Numbered from the stretch's first letter, positions 1 through 9,234 are shown. The stretch: 64,000 nt of DNA from Halalkalibacter nanhaiisediminis (GCF_007830185.1 NZ_VLKZ01000010.1:1-64000), one strand, 5' to 3'. The notes: a model not told the origin generated them from the sequence alone. Program-made: numbers and translations.

Positions 1-120
1 ATTAGCTCAAAATGTATCGCTAACGATACTTCTTAATAATTGACGAGATATCATGTATCTCTATTTCGCTTGGCTTTTGTTCAGTTTTCAAAGAACTCGG
101 TATCGCTTGTTGGCGACTTA
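1..120 (-). promoter_or_regulatory. rRNA operon leader (upstream of 16S, which is outside the window)
   Basis: Read on the minus strand, this stretch has the boxA-like antitermination segment TTCTTTGAAAACTGAACA (about 80-100) followed by the sequence that usually leads into Bacillus 16S rRNA. It lies just downstream of an rRNA-type promoter. The 16S gene itself is not in the window, so its position immediately beyond base 1 is inferred from memory of Bacillus leaders. Confidence 0.6.
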
Positions 121-123
121 AAC

Positions 124-152
124 ATCTTATCAAGTTACAATCAACTTGTCAA
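124..152 (-). promoter_or_regulatory. rRNA-type sigma-A promoter
   Basis: On the minus strand there is TTGACA (147-152), a 17-base spacer and TAAGAT (124-129). It sits between the last tRNA gene and the boxA-like leader, the expected place for an rrn promoter. tRNA transcripts reading through from upstream would also enter the rRNA leader. Confidence 0.7.
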
Positions 153-161
153 CACTTTTTT

Positions 162-238
<77 letters not shown>

Positions 239-279
239 CTAAAAAAGGCATAAAAAAAGCGCCTTATCTATTTGAATAT

Positions 280-353
280 TGGAGCGGGTGATGAGAATCG
301 AACTCACGACATCAGCTTGGAAGGCTGAGGTTTTACCACTAAACTACACCCGC
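280..353 (-). tRNA. tRNA-Gly(TCC)
   Basis: A 74-base cloverleaf with acceptor GCGGGTG/CACCCGC, anticodon TCC in the loop of the CTCAGC stem region, and an encoded CCA. Confidence 0.95.
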
Positions 354-365
354 ATATAAAAACAA

Positions 366-442
366 TGGTCGGGAAGACAGGATTTGAACCTGCGACCCCC
401 TGGTCCCAAACCAGGTGCTCTACCAAGCTGAGCCACTTCCCG
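366..442 (-). tRNA. tRNA-Pro(TGG)
   Basis: A 77-base cloverleaf with acceptor CGGGAAG/CTTCCCG, anticodon TGG and an encoded CCA. Confidence 0.95.
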
Positions 443-500
443 TTAGCATACAACACACACAAAACATCAACCTACATAAACATTCCGTTTAAAAAATGTT

Positions 501-587
<87 letters not shown>

Positions 588-629
588 ATCTGTGACTATA
601 TCTTCTATTGCACTTCACTAAAATAAAAG

Positions 630-711
630 TGCGGGTGAAGGGACTTGAACCCCCACGTCATAAGACACTAGATCCTAAGTCTAGCGCGTCTGCCAATTCC
701 GCCACACCCGC
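630..711 (-). tRNA. tRNA-Leu(TAG)
   Basis: A class II tRNA, acceptor GCGGGTG/CACCCGC, anticodon loop CTTAGGA (anticodon TAG). CCA is not encoded (the discriminator A is followed by CTT), so the CCA must be added enzymatically. Confidence 0.93.
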
Positions 712-720
712 AAAGATGAA

Positions 721-797
721 TGGCGGTCCGGACGGGACTCGAACCCGCGACCTCCTGCGTGACAGGCAGGCATTCTAACCAACTGAACTACCGGACC
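721..797 (-). tRNA. tRNA-Asp(GTC)
   Basis: A 77-base cloverleaf with acceptor GGTCCGG/CCGGACC, anticodon GTC, discriminator G and encoded CCA. Confidence 0.95.
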
Positions 798-800
798 GAA

Positions 801-876
801 TGGTGGAGGATGACGGGTTCGAACCGCCGACCCCCTGCTTGTAAGGCAGGTGCTCTCCCAGCTGAGCTAATCCTCC
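801..876 (-). tRNA. tRNA-Val(TAC)
   Basis: A 76-base cloverleaf with acceptor GGAGGAT, anticodon TAC and encoded CCA. Only three bases separate it from tRNA-Asp. Confidence 0.95.
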
Positions 877-887
877 AAAAAAACTAA

Positions 888-959
888 TGACCCGTACGGG
901 ATTCGAACCCGTGTTACCGCCGTGAAAGGGCGGTGTCTTAACCGCTTGACCAACGGGCC
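888..959 (-). tRNA. tRNA-Glu(TTC)
   Basis: A 72-base cloverleaf (without CCA) with acceptor GGCCCGT/ACGGGTC containing a G-U pair and anticodon TTC. The 3' end is followed by TTA, so CCA is not encoded. Confidence 0.94.
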
Positions 960-973
960 ACTTTTTAAAACAA

Positions 974-1064
974 TGGCGGAGAAGGAGGGATTTGAACCCT
1001 CGCGCCGCGTAAACGACCTACACCCTTAGCAGGGGCGCCCCTTCAGCCACTTGGGTACTTCTCC
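974..1064 (-). tRNA. tRNA-Ser(GCT)
   Basis: A 91-base class II tRNA with acceptor GGAGAAG/CTTCTCC, anticodon GCT, a long variable arm, discriminator G and encoded CCA. Confidence 0.94.
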
Positions 1065-1065
1065 G

Positions 1066-1140
1066 TGGCTCCACAGGTAGGACTCGAACCTACGACCGAT
1101 CGGTTAACAGCCGATAGCTCTACCACTGAGCTACTGTGGA
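1066..1140 (-). tRNA. tRNA-Asn(GTT)
   Basis: A 75-base cloverleaf with acceptor TCCACAG/CTGTGGA, anticodon GTT, discriminator G and encoded CCA. It is the first gene of the cluster, 20 bases downstream of the promoter -10 box. Confidence 0.95.
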
Positions 1141-1160
1141 ATATCTTGTCGACTTTATAG

Positions 1161-1189
1161 ATTATAAACAAATCAATAAAGCAAGTCAA
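1161..1189 (-). promoter_or_regulatory. Sigma-A promoter of the tRNA cluster
   Basis: Minus strand TTGACT (1184-1189), a 17-base spacer and a perfect TATAAT (1161-1166) stand directly upstream of tRNA-Asn. No other promoter is seen inside the cluster, so all ten tRNAs are probably one transcript. Confidence 0.85.
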
Positions 1190-1257
1190 CATTTTTTATC
1201 GCTCTTGTTCAGCGACTTCTATAATATAGCACACGATTCGATACGTAAGCAATACTT

Positions 1258-1734
1258 TTATAGTATTTTTTTTAATTTGCCGTGACACTTTCCACAAACA
1301 TATTTGGCTACATCAATTCTTCGCTTCCTATTGTATTGAACTTGACAAATTGAACACTCATATCTATGAATGACACGTTCTTTATTCAGTGACACACCAG
1401 GTACAACATCGCAAAAACGAGGAGCACCTACCTTCTTCATTAAAACCTTAAAATCTAAATCTCGATGTTGATACCCCATTCCTTGAATATGCAAATGATA
1501 GTGACACAGCTCATGTTTTATAATACCAACTAACACATCTTCACCGAAAAATTGATATTGCTTTGGATTGATTTCGATATTGTGATTGTTTAATAAATAA
1601 CGACCACCAGTAGTACGAAGACGCTTGTTAAATTTCGCTTGGTGATGAAAAGAGCGTCCAAAGTACTCCAATGAGATTCTTTCAACTAGCTTTTGTAATT
1701 GCTTATTATTCATCTCTTTATCATTCTTTTCCAT
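1258..1734 (-). CDS. SprT-like zinc metallopeptidase-fold protein (YdcK family)
   Basis: This 158-residue protein has the zincin motif HELCHYH (about residues 74-80) and two C-terminal CxxC pairs (CSIC near residue 126, CGKC near 147) that form a zinc ribbon, the arrangement of bacterial SprT-like proteins. It matches the YdcK family, which lies at the same place in B. subtilis between tex/cmpA and the trnS tRNA cluster. The cellular substrate of this family is not known. The first ATG is preceded by GGTGAAG; a second ATG at codon 8 is possible but has a poorer ribosome site. Confidence 0.88.
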   Translation of the reverse strand: MEKNDKEMNNKQLQKLVERISLEYFGRSFHHQAKFNKRLRTTGGRYLLNNHNIEINPKQYQFFGEDVLVGIIKHELCHYHLHIQGMGYQHRDLDFKVLMKKVGAPRFCDVVPGVSLNKERVIHRYECSICQVQYNRKRRIDVAKYVCGKCHGKLKKIL

Positions 1735-1752
1735 TAAATCTTCACCATTCCT

Positions 1753-1782
1753 TCAACTTTGACAATCCCTCTCTCATATAAT
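1753..1782 (+). promoter_or_regulatory. Candidate sigma-E promoter of cmpA
   Basis: CATATAAT (1775-1782) fits the sigma-E -10 consensus, and TCAACTT (1753-1759), 15 bases upstream, matches five of seven positions of the -35 consensus. CmpA is a mother-cell sporulation protein in B. subtilis, which makes this reading sensible. The match is imperfect. Confidence 0.35.
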
Positions 1783-1821
1783 AGCTAAAATAACGAGAGC
1801 CATTAAGGAGTTGAATTCTAT

Positions 1822-1956
1822 ATGCCTACTTGGCTAAAACAAAAATTAAAACGTGCCTATCTTCAAAAAGACCGTTACCAGATCTTAATTCTTAACCAGT
1901 GTTGGTTTCATTACAAACAAAAAAATTCAAACATAAAAACACTTAACCATAAGTGA
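1822..1956 (+). CDS. cmpA: Cortex morphogenetic protein CmpA
   Basis: A 44-codon gene with a strong AAGGAG site at 1805-1810. The product starts MPTWLKQKLKRAYLQKD and has the core YQILILNQCWFHYKQK, which I recognise as CmpA, a 37-residue B. subtilis protein that controls spore cortex assembly by directing SpoIVA quality control with ClpXP. Its position between tex and the SprT-like gene is the same as in B. subtilis. The C-terminus is a few residues longer than the B. subtilis protein. Identity rests on memory of the short sequence and on gene order. Confidence 0.8.
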   Translation: MPTWLKQKLKRAYLQKDRYQILILNQCWFHYKQKNSNIKTLNHK

Positions 1957-2007
1957 TTCTCCTAGTCACACTGACCACCAAAGGGAAATTCTCATATAAA
2001 GGAATTA

Positions 2008-2078
2008 GACCCCAAATCTCCATTCTTCCTTAGCAATTAAGATTTGCATTAGATGTAAATTGGGGTCAGACTTTTATT
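2008..2078 (+). terminator. Possible terminator of cmpA
   Basis: GACCCCAA (2008-2015) can pair with TTGGGGTC (2060-2067), followed on the plus strand by a T-rich tail. The arms are 44 bases apart, which weakens the call; it could also be a degenerate intergenic repeat between convergent genes. Confidence 0.35.
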
Positions 2079-2092
2079 TTATTTAATAAACG

Positions 2093-4273
2093 TTAGGAAT
2101 ATTGTTTTTCTGGACGTTTCATTGTGAGAGCAATCCGACCTTTTTGTACATCAACTTGTTCAACCCAAACGGTTACGATTTCTCCAACAGCTACCACTTC
2201 TAGTGGGTGCTTAATGAATCGATTTGTCAGCTTCGAGATATGAACAAGTCCATCTTGTTTCACACCGATATCAACAAAAGCACCAAAATCAACAACATTA
2301 CGGACAGTTCCTTGCAATTCCATCGCTACTTGTAGATCTTCAAGTTGCAAGACATCCTGCTTCAATAATGGCTTTGCTACTTCATCACGAGGATCTCGCG
2401 ATGGACGAATAAGTGAATCAATAATATCTTTTAATGTCGGAATACCAACTTCTAATTCAGAAGCTATGTCTTCCATTTTTATTGATTGCAATTGTTCTCG
2501 TAACTTCTCAGTACCCAAATCATTTACCGTTGCACCAATTTTTTTAAGTAGCTTCTCTGTATCTTTATAGCTCTCTGGATGAATCGCAGTCGCATCAAGC
2601 GGCTGAACACCATCTTGAACTCGTAAGAAGCCAATTGCCTGTTCATATGTTTTCGCACCGAGACGAGGTACCTTTTTTAGCTGCGTTCGATTTGTAAAAC
2701 GTCCCTCTTCATCTCGTCGCTTAACTATATTTGTCGCTACTGCTTTTGATAATCCAGCAACATATTGTAAAAGCGAGACAGAAGCCGTATTAACATTCAC
2801 CCCGACCTGGTTGACGACCGTTTCAACAACAAATGTTAGTGATTCATTTAATCGTTTTTGCGAGACATCATGCTGATATTGTCCGACTCCAACCGATTTC
2901 GGATCAATTTTTACTAGTTCAGCTAGTGGATCCTGCAGGCGGCGCGCAATCGAAGCAGCACTTCTTTCTTCTACTTTTAAATGTGGAAATTCTTCTCTTC
3001 CAAGCTCTGAAGCAGAATAAACACTCGCACCTGCTTCATTTACGATAAGATAATAGACAGATGAATTGAGTTGCTTCATTACATCAGCTATGAATTGCTC
3101 TGTTTCACGAGATGCCGTCCCATTACCAATCGCAATCATTTCAACTCCATGTTTCTCAATTAACCCTTTCACAACCTCAGCCGATTTCTCTGTTTCATTC
3201 CGAGGAGGAGTCGGATAAATAACAGCAATATCGTGGACTTTCCCCGTCGCATCAACAACAGCCAGCTTGCAACCTGTTCGATATGCTGGATCCACACCTA
3301 ATACAATCTTATCTTTCATTGGCGGCTGTAACAGCAAATGCCTTAAGTTTTCAGAAAAAATGTGAATGGCCTGCTCTTCTGCTTTTTCTGTTAATTCATT
3401 ACGAATATCACGCTCAATAGAAGGTTCAATCAATCGTTTATAACCATCTTCAATCGATTCAGCTACAACCGTGGCTGTTTTTGCGTTAGGATAACGTATC
3501 ACCTTTCTCTTTACCTCTTCAATAATACGCTCACTTGGAAAAACAAGCGAAACGCGAAGAATTCCTTCCTTCTCGCCTCGGTTCATCGCAAGGATACGAT
3601 GTGGTACAATTTTAGAAATCGCTTCCTCATACTCATAGTACATTTCAAATATCCCTTTTTCATCAAGCTCGCCATCTTTTAAAACAGTCTTCATCTTTCC
3701 TTCTTTAAAGCCCAACATACGAATCACTTTTCTTAAATCAGCATCATCAGAGATCCATTCAGCAATAATATCTTTCGCCCCTAGAATAACCTCTCCTTTA
3801 GTTGAAAGCTCATGTTCTTCAGACAAATATTTTTCAGCCTCTTCTTCCACTGATCCATCTTTAGGAAGCGAGAACAACCATTTCGCAAAAGGCTCTAACC
3901 CTTTCTCTTTTGCCACCGTTGCCCGTGTTCTTCTTTTTTGTTTATACGGACGGTATAAATCCTCGACCTCTTGAAGTTTCTTTGCATGAGAAATTTTTTT
4001 GCGAAGTTCATCTGTTAGCTTTCCTTGCTCGTCAATTAAACGAATAACTTCTTCCTGACGATTAGATAATTGATTCGCATACTCCCATCTCTCAACAATC
4101 GTACGAATTTGAACTTCATCAAGACCACCAGTCATTTCTTTACGATAACGCGCAATGAAAGGAACTGTATTTCCCTCATCGACTAACTTGATCAATTGTT
4201 GTATGTACGATGCTTTCAACTTAAGCTCTGTTGATATATGGCTAATTGTTTCGCTTATTAATTGATTGTTCAT
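2093..4273 (-). CDS. tex: Tex-family RNA-binding transcription accessory protein
   Basis: This 726-residue protein is full length for the Tex/YdcI family. An N-terminal helical region (about 1-200) is followed by the YqgF/RNase H-like domain (about 320-450, with VLGVDPAYRTGCKLAV), helix-hairpin-helix segments (about 490-560, with VGVNVNTAS and VPRLGAKTYEQAIGFL) and a C-terminal S1 domain (about 650-720, with FGAFVDIGVKQDGLVH). Tex binds nucleic acid and is thought to act in transcription or RNA turnover; its exact role in Bacillus is not settled. It follows rsbX on the same strand, with the rsbX terminator between. Confidence 0.95.
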   Translation of the reverse strand: MNNQLISETISHISTELKLKASYIQQLIKLVDEGNTVPFIARYRKEMTGGLDEVQIRTIVERWEYANQLSNRQEEVIRLIDEQGKLTDELRKKISHAKKLQEVEDLYRPYKQKRRTRATVAKEKGLEPFAKWLFSLPKDGSVEEEAEKYLSEEHELSTKGEVILGAKDIIAEWISDDADLRKVIRMLGFKEGKMKTVLKDGELDEKGIFEMYYEYEEAISKIVPHRILAMNRGEKEGILRVSLVFPSERIIEEVKRKVIRYPNAKTATVVAESIEDGYKRLIEPSIERDIRNELTEKAEEQAIHIFSENLRHLLLQPPMKDKIVLGVDPAYRTGCKLAVVDATGKVHDIAVIYPTPPRNETEKSAEVVKGLIEKHGVEMIAIGNGTASRETEQFIADVMKQLNSSVYYLIVNEAGASVYSASELGREEFPHLKVEERSAASIARRLQDPLAELVKIDPKSVGVGQYQHDVSQKRLNESLTFVVETVVNQVGVNVNTASVSLLQYVAGLSKAVATNIVKRRDEEGRFTNRTQLKKVPRLGAKTYEQAIGFLRVQDGVQPLDATAIHPESYKDTEKLLKKIGATVNDLGTEKLREQLQSIKMEDIASELEVGIPTLKDIIDSLIRPSRDPRDEVAKPLLKQDVLQLEDLQVAMELQGTVRNVVDFGAFVDIGVKQDGLVHISKLTNRFIKHPLEVVAVGEIVTVWVEQVDVQKGRIALTMKRPEKQYS

Positions 4274-4351
4274 TTCAACACCTCATCAAAAATGGAATAG
4301 ATTAATGATAGCATAAGTCATAAGTCGGCTTTCAATTCTTTCTCTCAATAA

Positions 4352-4380
4352 AGAAAAAACCCTTCCATTTTTGAAAGAGT
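4352..4380 (-). terminator. Rho-independent terminator of the sigB operon
   Basis: Immediately after the rsbX stop, the minus strand forms an 8-bp stem ACTCTTTC/GGAAGGGT (4359-4380, with G-U pairs) followed by a run of T. It should separate rsbX from tex. Confidence 0.75.
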
Positions 4381-4980
4381 CTAAGATATTTTACCCACGA
4401 GCAAAGTAACATCATCTAGCGCGTAACCGTCCTTCGGAAATAATTCTTCCGTAGCCGTACGAGGCGAATCCATTTTCAGAAGCATTTTCTTTGATGGAGG
4501 TTTCTTAATACCATCTGAGTAAAGCAAAAATGCACTGCCACTCTGATAGGGAAAGCGTTGACTTGTAATTCTTTGTTTCTTCCCAGATAAATAGCCGCGG
4601 GATGGAATTGGCTGAATCGTCGTTCCATCAGGCATATGCATGACAAAACCAATATTACCAAAATTACTATAGCTGACTTCAAATTTAGCATAATCAACTT
4701 TTATAATTGTCATAACAGCTCCGCGCTTATGGAGTAATGCCTGATTACACGCTTCCACTATTTGCTCAACCGATTTGTCATGAAGAGCTTCAATGATCTC
4801 AATAGCAGCATTTGCAGATTGATACGCTCCTTCACCACTTCCCAATCCATCAACAACTGCACATACCGTGTAGTGCTCTGTATGAATAACAGTATGAGCA
4901 TCACCACAGCAAGTTTTCCCTGGCTTAGCTTGTTCTAAAATAGCAACGTCAACCTTCCCATCTTCGTAATAAGTAATCAT
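4381..4980 (-). CDS. rsbX: RsbX, PP2C-type phosphatase feeding back on the stressosome
   Basis: A 199-residue PP2C-family serine phosphatase with VVDGLGSGEGA (about residues 43-53), a metal-binding segment found in PP2C enzymes, and a late LLYSDGIKKP motif. In the sigma-B pathway RsbX dephosphorylates RsbR and RsbS and so resets the stressosome after stress. It is the last gene of the operon, its start codon overlapping the sigB stop, and a terminator follows. Length and position match B. subtilis RsbX. Confidence 0.93.
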   Translation of the reverse strand: MITYYEDGKVDVAILEQAKPGKTCCGDAHTVIHTEHYTVCAVVDGLGSGEGAYQSANAAIEIIEALHDKSVEQIVEACNQALLHKRGAVMTIIKVDYAKFEVSYSNFGNIGFVMHMPDGTTIQPIPSRGYLSGKKQRITSQRFPYQSGSAFLLYSDGIKKPPSKKMLLKMDSPRTATEELFPKDGYALDDVTLLVGKIS

Positions 4981-5765
4981 TATAATATCTCCGATGATTC
5001 CATTCGAATGGATTCTTTTAACTTCTCTAAGGCTCTGCGTTGTAGACGCGATACATGCATTTGAGATATTCCTAATTTATCTCCTGTCTCTTTTTGACTA
5101 AGATTATCAAAATAGGTGAAATACAGGATTTGCTTTTCACGCTCATTCAATACTTGAAATGCTTTTTCAAGAAGAATTTTACGATCTGTCATCTCATAAC
5201 CTGACTCTTCATTACCAACTAAATCAAGTAATGTGACTTCTCCACCTTCTTGATCAGCCTCTAATGAACGATCAACAGATAAAGCTTGATAACTTTTACT
5301 CATTTCCATAGTTTCTAAGACGTCTTCCTCGGAAACTTCTAAATAGTCAGCGATTTCATGCACAAGAGGAGACCTTTGATACTCGGTCGTAAGCACTTCT
5401 ACAGCTTTTTTGATTTTTGGACCAAGCTCCTTAATACGACGAGGTACATGGACACTCCACGTCTTATCACGAATAAAACGTTTGATTTCACCTACAATTG
5501 TCGGAACAGCAAAAGATTCAAAGCTACGTCCGAACTCTTGATCATATCTTTCCAACGCAGCAAGCAACCCTACCATACCTACTTGGAACATATCCTCATC
5601 ATAGTCTCTACCTTTTGAAAATTTGCGCGAAAGAGATCTAACTAATGCCTCATAATGATTAACAAGATTTAACTGGGCATCGGTATCCTTTGTTTTCTGA
5701 TAAAGAGTGATCCATTCGTAGACTTGATCATTGTTCTGGTTGCGCTGAAGAGACTCCGTCGACAT
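4980..5765 (-). CDS. sigB: General stress sigma factor sigma-B
   Basis: A sigma-70-family protein of about 261 residues with region 2 (MFQVGMVGLLAALERYD; the -10 recognition segment ends DKTWSVHVPRR), region 3 and region 4 (QKETGDKLGISQMHVSRLQR, helix-turn-helix). The start is placed at the second ATG (5765), which has GAGGTGG at good spacing; the first ATG at 5780 lies directly against AAGGAG. The gene overlaps rsbW by 38 bases, typical of translational coupling between a sigma factor and its anti-sigma factor. It directs the general stress regulon and, through the promoter at 6578-6603, its own operon. Confidence 0.95.
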   Translation of the reverse strand: MSTESLQRNQNNDQVYEWITLYQKTKDTDAQLNLVNHYEALVRSLSRKFSKGRDYDEDMFQVGMVGLLAALERYDQEFGRSFESFAVPTIVGEIKRFIRDKTWSVHVPRRIKELGPKIKKAVEVLTTEYQRSPLVHEIADYLEVSEEDVLETMEMSKSYQALSVDRSLEADQEGGEVTLLDLVGNEESGYEMTDRKILLEKAFQVLNEREKQILYFTYFDNLSQKETGDKLGISQMHVSRLQRRALEKLKESIRMESSEIL

Positions 5766-6213
5766 TAAGCTCCACCTCATCTCCTTGGAGGTATTTCGTC
5801 ATCATAAGGACAATACCAGATTCATCATTAATCTCCACTTTATCCATCAGTGTATTAATGAGAAATAAACCGAGCCCCCCCTCTTTTAAATCACCAACTG
5901 GCATACTCGCATCCAATGGCCCTAGACGCTCACGTAATCCTTTTACATCAAAGCTTTGTCCACGATCCGCAATAATGATTTCTATTCGATTATCATAGAG
6001 GTAAAATGAAACGTTCATCATTCCTTTACCTTGATATGCGTGATTGACAACGTTCGTACATGCTTCTGCAACGGCAATCTTCATATCCTCAATATCGTCA
6101 TAAGTGAAGCCTAGACGATTCGCCACTCCAGAAACAGTCAAACGCACCACACCTACATATTCAGGCTTAGCAGGAACAGTCATCTGAATGTGATCGGCTT
6201 CATGCTGCTTCAT
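5728..6213 (-). CDS. rsbW: RsbW, anti-sigma-B serine kinase
   Basis: A 161-residue GHKL-fold kinase with the N-box EACTNVVNHAY (about residues 50-60) and the glycine-rich GGLGLFLI lid. RsbW binds sigma-B and keeps it inactive, or phosphorylates RsbV; the two activities compete. It starts four bases before the rsbV stop. Length and order agree with B. subtilis. Confidence 0.95.
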   Translation of the reverse strand: MKQHEADHIQMTVPAKPEYVGVVRLTVSGVANRLGFTYDDIEDMKIAVAEACTNVVNHAYQGKGMMNVSFYLYDNRIEIIIADRGQSFDVKGLRERLGPLDASMPVGDLKEGGLGLFLINTLMDKVEINDESGIVLMMTKYLQGDEVELNVDGVSSAQPEQ

Positions 6214-6539
6214 TTCGATTCCTCCTCAGCTCGCTTAATAGAAATGACTTCATCTAGACCAGTAATAGAAAAGAGGCGTTGAATCCGTTCGGACATCCCT
6301 GTCAATGCCAGAGTACCTTCATGAGCGTGCGTGGCTTTTAGGACTCCAATAAAAATCCCTAAACCCGTACTATCAATATATTGAACATCAGTTAAATCAA
6401 CTGTAATGTTCTTCCCAGGTTGTTCCGCTAATGGAATCAATGTTTCACGTAACTTCGGTGCTGTATAAGCATCAATTTCACCAGATAAATAGACGACATT
6501 TATATTTTCTTTTTGTTCTTGACGAATAAATAGATTCAA
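6210..6539 (-). CDS. rsbV: RsbV, anti-anti-sigma factor
   Basis: A 109-residue STAS-domain protein. The phosphorylated serine is Ser57 in YIDSTGLGIF, one residue off B. subtilis Ser56. Unphosphorylated RsbV binds RsbW and frees sigma-B; RsbW inactivates it by phosphorylation and RsbU restores it. It is the first gene after the internal sigma-B promoter. Confidence 0.96.
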   Translation of the reverse strand: MNLFIRQEQKENINVVYLSGEIDAYTAPKLRETLIPLAEQPGKNITVDLTDVQYIDSTGLGIFIGVLKATHAHEGTLALTGMSERIQRLFSITGLDEVISIKRAEEESK

Positions 6540-6577
6540 AACAAATCCCCCTCTTTACAAACTTCATACATTTTACA

Positions 6578-6603
6578 ATACCACGATATCTTATAACCTA
6601 AAC
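6578..6603 (-). promoter_or_regulatory. Sigma-B promoter upstream of rsbV
   Basis: On the minus strand GTTTAG (6598-6603), a 14-base spacer and TGGTAT (6578-6583) fit the sigma-B consensus GTTTAA-N14-GGGTAT with one mismatch in each box. It begins within the rsbU stop region. In B. subtilis the autoregulatory promoter lies at the same place, so rsbV-rsbW-sigB-rsbX should be induced by sigma-B itself. Confidence 0.85.
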
Positions 6604-7611
6604 GTTTCTTCTAAGTATCATTAATGTAAAATCATCTTTCAACTGGAATCCCTGCAACTTTGCAAGCTCATGATATACACTTTCTACCAGTCTTTGTGCA
6701 GATAAATGCATGTACTTCCTAATTAATTGAATAATTTCTTCACGCTCAATGAAATCATCACCAATCCGACACTCTGTCACACCGTCAGAAAGAAAGATTA
6801 TAAAATCACCTGCATTTACCTGCATATGATACTCTCTAAATTTTGTTTTTCTCGACACACCCAAGACAAGCCCTTTTGCGTACAGTTCATGAAATTGATC
6901 TGCTTTCGCATTGTAAAAAAAGCCCGGCTCATGACCAGCACCAGAGTACCGAAATTCGTGAGTATGCGGATCATATGAGCCATACATCATGGTAATAAAC
7001 ATACTGTCATCAACATTATGTTCAACAACACGGTTTAAACTTTCTAAAAGTTGTCCTGGCTGCAAACGTTGTTCAGGTAGACTATCCATCGCATATTTGA
7101 TCATGGACATACAAAGAGCAGCAGGCACACCCTTTCCGATAATATCTGCAATGGCTAATCCAATACATCCACGATCATCTTGAATATAGTTATAATAGTC
7201 TCCACTCATTTTATTTGCAGGCACACTTATAACACCAATATCTAAGGATTCCACATTAGGAACCACTTCTGGTAGAAGTGTTTGTTGCATATTTGCGGCA
7301 ACATCGATTTCTGATTCTAACTCAAGTTGTCGATCCCTTAAACTTTGGTGCTCACGATAGGCAAGACCATAGCCCATCATCACTTCGAGCAATAAATCAA
7401 ACGAATCAAGCACTTCTTCTTGCACGGAGGGATATAGTTCCTCTAATACAGCTCGATGCACACTAACAAGCTCTTCAGGTGAAATCTGATGTTCGAGTAG
7501 AATTTTGCTAAATTGTTGTGCTTTGTATAAACCTTGCTCACTTTTACGGTTAAGAAAGGTTTTTAAAATATCCTTGTACGATTCTTCTAAATTTTGAACA
7601 GTCTCTTTCAC
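6598..7611 (-). CDS. rsbU: RsbU, PP2C phosphatase activating RsbV
   Basis: A 337-residue protein with an N-terminal four-helix RsbT-binding domain (about 1-90, HQISPEELVSVHR) and a C-terminal PP2C phosphatase (about 115-335, SGDYYNYI and AIADIIGKGVPAAL metal-binding motifs, FLSDGVTE). RsbU dephosphorylates RsbV once RsbT has left the stressosome and bound it. It is nearly the same length as B. subtilis RsbU (335). Confidence 0.95.
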   Translation of the reverse strand: MKETVQNLEESYKDILKTFLNRKSEQGLYKAQQFSKILLEHQISPEELVSVHRAVLEELYPSVQEEVLDSFDLLLEVMMGYGLAYREHQSLRDRQLELESEIDVAANMQQTLLPEVVPNVESLDIGVISVPANKMSGDYYNYIQDDRGCIGLAIADIIGKGVPAALCMSMIKYAMDSLPEQRLQPGQLLESLNRVVEHNVDDSMFITMMYGSYDPHTHEFRYSGAGHEPGFFYNAKADQFHELYAKGLVLGVSRKTKFREYHMQVNAGDFIIFLSDGVTECRIGDDFIEREEIIQLIRKYMHLSAQRLVESVYHELAKLQGFQLKDDFTLMILRRNV

Positions 7612-7623
7612 AAAAGCCCTCCT

Positions 7624-8043
7624 TTATCGGAGCCATTTTGTTGCGGTGATTATTGTCCCTTCACCTTTTTCAGAGTCTATAGTGAAGTCATCCATCAATC
7701 GCTTTACTCCTGGCAATCCCGCACCCATTCCACCTGATGTCGTAAACCCATCAACCATAACCTGCCTAATATCAGGGATACCAGGCCCATGATCACGGGC
7801 TATAATTTGTATACCTTTTTTCAATCCTGTCTTTGTCGGTTTTTCAACAATCTCCAGACAAATCTCTCCAGGCTTTGCATACAGATAAATATTTCGAGCA
7901 AGTTCAGAAATAGCTGTTGTAATTCTTGCTTGATCCACGCTTCCAAAGCCGATATCTTTTGATAAAGTCCGTCCCGCCTGTCTGGCAGCGACAATTCCCC
8001 ACTCATTTTTCACCTCTACACAGGATTGGGTTTCCATTTTCAC
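7624..8043 (-). CDS. rsbT: RsbT, switch serine/threonine kinase
   Basis: A 139-residue GHKL-fold kinase with the ATP-lid motifs DHGPGIPDI and [13 protein letters not shown]. RsbT phosphorylates RsbR and RsbS in the stressosome, is released, and activates RsbU. It overlaps the rsbS stop by four bases. Length matches the family. Confidence 0.95.
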   Translation of the reverse strand: MKMETQSCVEVKNEWGIVAARQAGRTLSKDIGFGSVDQARITTAISELARNIYLYAKPGEICLEIVEKPTKTGLKKGIQIIARDHGPGIPDIRQVMVDGFTTSGGMGAGLPGVKRLMDDFTIDSEKGEGTIITATKWLR

Positions 8044-8396
8044 CCCTCCAATTCCTGTTGCAACTTCTCTAAACCTTGCTCTAAGTCTAAGGCTGTTGGC
8101 ACAGCATCTAATTTAATTCCCATATCAATAAGAGTAATCGCCACAGCAGGTTGAATACCTGTAAGCACGACTTTTGCTCCCATTAAGTTTGACATATCAA
8201 CGACATCTCCAAGAACCTTCGCAATGAAAGAATCGATCATATCTACAGATGTTAAATCGATTACCACACCAGACGACCCCTCAGTATGGATCTTATGAAG
8301 TAAGTCTTCTTGAAACTGTAAAGCAGTCTGATCGTCTAATTCAACTTGCACGCTGATTAATAAATACTGACGTAACTTTAATATTGGAATTCTCAT
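8040..8396 (-). CDS. rsbS: RsbS, stressosome STAS scaffold
   Basis: A single STAS domain of 118 residues with the phosphorylation site in [14 protein letters not shown] (Ser56, B. subtilis Ser59). RsbS holds RsbT in the stressosome until phosphorylated. The start is the internal ATG at 8396, giving MRIPILKL like the B. subtilis protein; it follows a run of six G eight bases upstream. The upstream ATG would overlap rsbR and add residues not found in the family. Confidence 0.94.
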   Translation of the reverse strand: MRIPILKLRQYLLISVQVELDDQTALQFQEDLLHKIHTEGSSGVVIDLTSVDMIDSFIAKVLGDVVDMSNLMGAKVVLTGIQPAVAITLIDMGIKLDAVPTALDLEQGLEKLQQELEG

Positions 8397-8415
8397 ACGT
8401 ACAACCCCCCCATTC

Positions 8416-9234
8416 TTACAAATCAATCATTTTTTTATTTGTCATTTCAAGCGCCGATTCAATTCCCTTTTTAAGTGAGCTTTTTGTTGGAAACTTACTT
8501 AAATCAATTCCAAGGTTTACAATGGTTTGTGCGATTTCTGGACGAATTCCCACAAGAATACACTGAGCACCAACCAATCTAACCGCTTCTGATGCTTGGA
8601 TGATATGATGAGCTACCATTGTATCTACAACTGGCACTCCCGTAATATCAATTAAGACCACTTGAGAACGGTGTTGAATAACACCCTCCAACAAATTCTC
8701 CATGATTAACTTCGCTCGAGCCGTATCAATAGTACCAATTAACGGCATAACCGTTACACCTTGAAAAACTGGAATAAGCGGTGCTGATAATTCTAACAAA
8801 GAAAGCTTCTGCATCTCAAAAATATCTTCCCAAGAACCTGTATAATCGTGCACAAGTTGATTGATAATTCCATCTATCCAAGATTCTAAATCATTAAAGA
8901 CAACTAATAATTGATCGACATCTTTCTCTCTTTCAGAAAGAACGACAAGAATAACCCGTCTAAATGCCTGTAACCCCTTTATAAAATAGGATAATGGCCA
9001 ACCGCTTTGGATATAGCGATCAGCAAATACACTCAGTCGTTCCTTAGCATGATCTTGATCAGCATCTATCATTTCAATAATAAAATGCATAAATTCACGA
9101 TTTGTATTCTCATAGACCGAATCTGAAACAGATATTAAATAATTCTCGTGCCTAACTGTTACTAGCTCCTTCTCCCAACGCTCGATAAGGGTTTGCCGTT
9201 GATTGTAAATAAACGAAACAATATAAGGTTGCAT
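8416..9234 (-). CDS. rsbR: RsbR, stressosome sensor/co-antagonist
   Basis: A 272-residue protein with an N-terminal non-haem globin-like domain (about 1-140) and a C-terminal STAS domain (about 150-265, [23 protein letters not shown] containing candidate phosphothreonines). RsbR forms the body of the stressosome with RsbS. It is the first gene of the operon; minus-strand TTGCAA and AATAAT with a 17-base spacer about 50-75 bases upstream are a possible sigma-A promoter. Confidence 0.94.
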   Translation of the reverse strand: MQPYIVSFIYNQRQTLIERWEKELVTVRHENYLISVSDSVYENTNREFMHFIIEMIDADQDHAKERLSVFADRYIQSGWPLSYFIKGLQAFRRVILVVLSEREKDVDQLLVVFNDLESWIDGIINQLVHDYTGSWEDIFEMQKLSLLELSAPLIPVFQGVTVMPLIGTIDTARAKLIMENLLEGVIQHRSQVVLIDITGVPVVDTMVAHHIIQASEAVRLVGAQCILVGIRPEIAQTIVNLGIDLSKFPTKSSLKKGIESALEMTNKKMIDL